NCBI GenBank assembly: GCA_030762935.1
Contig: CM060900.1
Coordinates: 397,809,132-397,873,131, forward strand
Direction: 5' to 3'
DNA: 64,000 nucleotides
Source: Hymenopus coronatus
Taxonomy: Eukaryota; Arthropoda; Insecta; Mantodea; Hymenopodidae
Shown one piece after another: positions 62,201 to 64,000 of the stretch; positions within the stretch are counted from its first letter, which is position 1, and each line of letters opens with the position of its first letter. A program made the position numbers and the translations under genes. The notes beneath the pieces were generated by a model. It did not search any database. It had not been told where the DNA came from and saw nothing but the letters and a program-made list of their open reading frames with translations.

Positions 62201-64000
62201 ATCTCACACCTCATATGTGAAAACTACAATTTGATGATTAATACCTCCTATTCTGAATTGCAATGAGTTCTGCGAAAGGTAATTATCGCTCATTATAACG
62301 CTATTGTATTTCTTTCCTTTTTCCGTACTAAGCTTTCTGAAGTAGCTGCAACTTTGTCAGTTTATCTTAGGAAACAACATTCCTATGATCCTCAGAGGGC
62401 CTTGATTTTGCTTACCTGAAAATGATAAATTTATATGCATGTATAAAACTCTATACAAGTAGATAAAATAGGTAAAAGAATAATGAGTAGAGCTCGGTTT
62501 TGGTTTCCGAAGCGCACACAGTTACGAACAGAGCAGTGAGCGGTATAAAGTATTGGGGAGGAGTTTGTAGCGTAAATATGCATATGTAGAGGTATTATCT
62601 GTTTCAAAAGTAGCTCGTTTATTTCATATGATTAGTAAATAAAAAACCTTGTACTAGCATAAGGCTTGGTACAAAAAAGAAATCAGAATAATAATGTGCA
62701 TAGCTTCGTAGAGACAACAGAAATCAACCCAATTCAGAATTCATTGCAGTGAATTACAAATACATCTTTACTATATCGAAAGAAAAGGCTCTCCTCCTGT
62801 CACCCAAAATATATTTGAATCATCCATAAGTTTGTTCAGTATCGAACGCCTACTCTTGCGTATTTTCAACATTTTATTGTTGTTGTTTTTTTTCAATCTG
62901 CGCTGTTTTTCAGTGTTCACTAGCAGGAACTGAATGAGGCAAGGCAGTGCGCAAGGCTAGATAGTGTAACACGTTTCGAAACAGGCTGTACAGACCATGC
63001 CTACTCCATCACGCCACAGTTTATACTCTGTGTGCTCCGAACCTCAGTCCGGCAATTTCGTAACCCCGGAAAGAGCTCAAATGATAAGGTAATCCACAAG
63101 ATTAGCTAAGAACTTTTATACCATGTTCTTTTTTAAAAATCGGAAATTTTTTTTTTAAGGAACTTGTTTTTTAAATAGATCTTACAAAACTGCAGCAATA
63201 AGATTCTGAGTTTTCAGATTGTACAACATTCATAGCGAATGAACAGGATGATACGACACAAGGATAGGGACATAGTTACCTGACTGTACGCACGTACTAA
63301 AGTGAAAAAGGGAACACTGATCTGTCTCATTCCTTGTTTGGGACATGAACTTACAAGAGTCATAACTGTAATTATACCTTCTCTCTGGCAGCCATATTAG
63401 CATTCCAGACTAACCTTTAAACACGCTTTTTTTTCAATAGTAAAGAGCTACAAAGTAGCGTTTAATTGTGAATGGAATAGTGAAATTGCTCATGTTTTAA
63501 AAGTTATCCTTATGTAAAATGTCAATAACGTAATCAACGTAAATGCAAGAAAATGTCTAAATACTCGTACGTAAATTGTATTAAAGTAATAAGTAATCAG
63601 ACAAAAATTGAAGAAAAAGAAACTAAAAATAGAAAATTTCATGCAATGACCAAAAATGATCAACCATGGATTTTCATAACTGGGACCCATGATATAGGCT
63701 AATGTAGTAGGTTACAATTACAATGATATATTATCAGAATCTGACACCTAGTGTTCACCTTTGTTAATTCCTGGACTCGTTTTTCACTGGAAGTGTTTTC
63801 TTTGCTGAGGCCGCTGAAGATGGCTGAAACACATCATCCCTACAGCACCGCCGATCGCTCGGCAGCATGTTGCCTTCAGCGCCGTGGCGTTATTATTTAA
63901 TGACCCCGTACTTACCCCTTCTAACCAAGTAGTGCTTGTTGTAACTTAACTTTCGAACAGGGATGTCTTAGGTCAGTAATGAGAAGTAACTCCTTCCACT
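62201..64000. other. Unassigned DNA to the window end
   Basis: No gene or repeat family recognised. A GC-richer patch near 63800-63880 is featureless to me. Confidence 0.45.

Overview
The window is AT-rich (about two thirds A+T by eye) non-coding DNA from a eukaryotic nuclear genome. It holds no intact gene that I can recognise. No open frame exceeds 149 codons, and there are no operons, ribosome binding sites or rRNA. What can be identified is the debris of mobile DNA: a hAT transposon with ends and target duplication still visible, mariner and Tigger/Jerky (pogo-group) transposase remnants, several tRNA-derived SINE families, one dispersed non-coding family with a hairpin at one end, and many microsatellites. 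Mariner, hAT, pogo and tRNA-SINEs together fit an animal with a large repeat-rich genome. An arthropod, probably an insect, is my best guess, but the sequence gives no firm taxonomic marker. The window could be intergenic or lie inside a long intron.

Layout. 1-5.4 kb: unassigned DNA, a full copy of hairpin family B (1.92-2.75 kb), a copy of family G (about 4.35-4.85 kb) and SINE A1 with a perfect target duplication (5.39-5.59 kb). 5.6-18 kb: mostly unassigned, with older SINE fragments at 8.6-9.1, 10.4, 13.4 and 14.3-15.2 kb and large CT and AT microsatellites. 18.5-20.6 kb: two mariner C-terminal fragments in opposite orientation, SINE A2 inserted in the right-hand one, and a second family G copy. 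20.6-29.4 kb: unassigned, with SINE and B fragments at 24-24.75 kb. 29.4-37.3 kb: full-size B copies at 29.4, 31.8 and 34.0 kb, a 10-bp satellite at 30.4 kb and a B fragment at 37.2 kb.

38.41-41.12 kb: a 2.7 kb hAT element with matching 14-bp ends and an 8-bp flanking duplication (7 of 8 identical). It carries a frameshifted transposase running from a zinc-finger-like N-terminus to the hAT dimerisation domain. Two B copies follow at 41.5-42.9 kb. 46.2-47.0 kb: Tigger/Jerky-like transposase remnant on the minus strand. 48-50.1 kb: C-type SINEs and SINE A3. 50-64 kb: B copies (53.5, 55.7, 60.0 kb), H-type SINEs (56.2, 61.5 kb), a C-type SINE (62.0 kb) and unassigned DNA.

The sequences form layers rather than a pathway. 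DNA transposons are old and dead, family B is of intermediate to old age, and SINE A is the youngest visible layer because its three complete copies keep near-perfect target duplications. SINE families A and C have different tRNA-like heads but share a 3' domain, which suggests they used the same LINE machinery. I did not find an unfamiliar coding system. The most notable items are the cleanly bounded hAT element, family B with its terminal hairpin, and the shared SINE tail.
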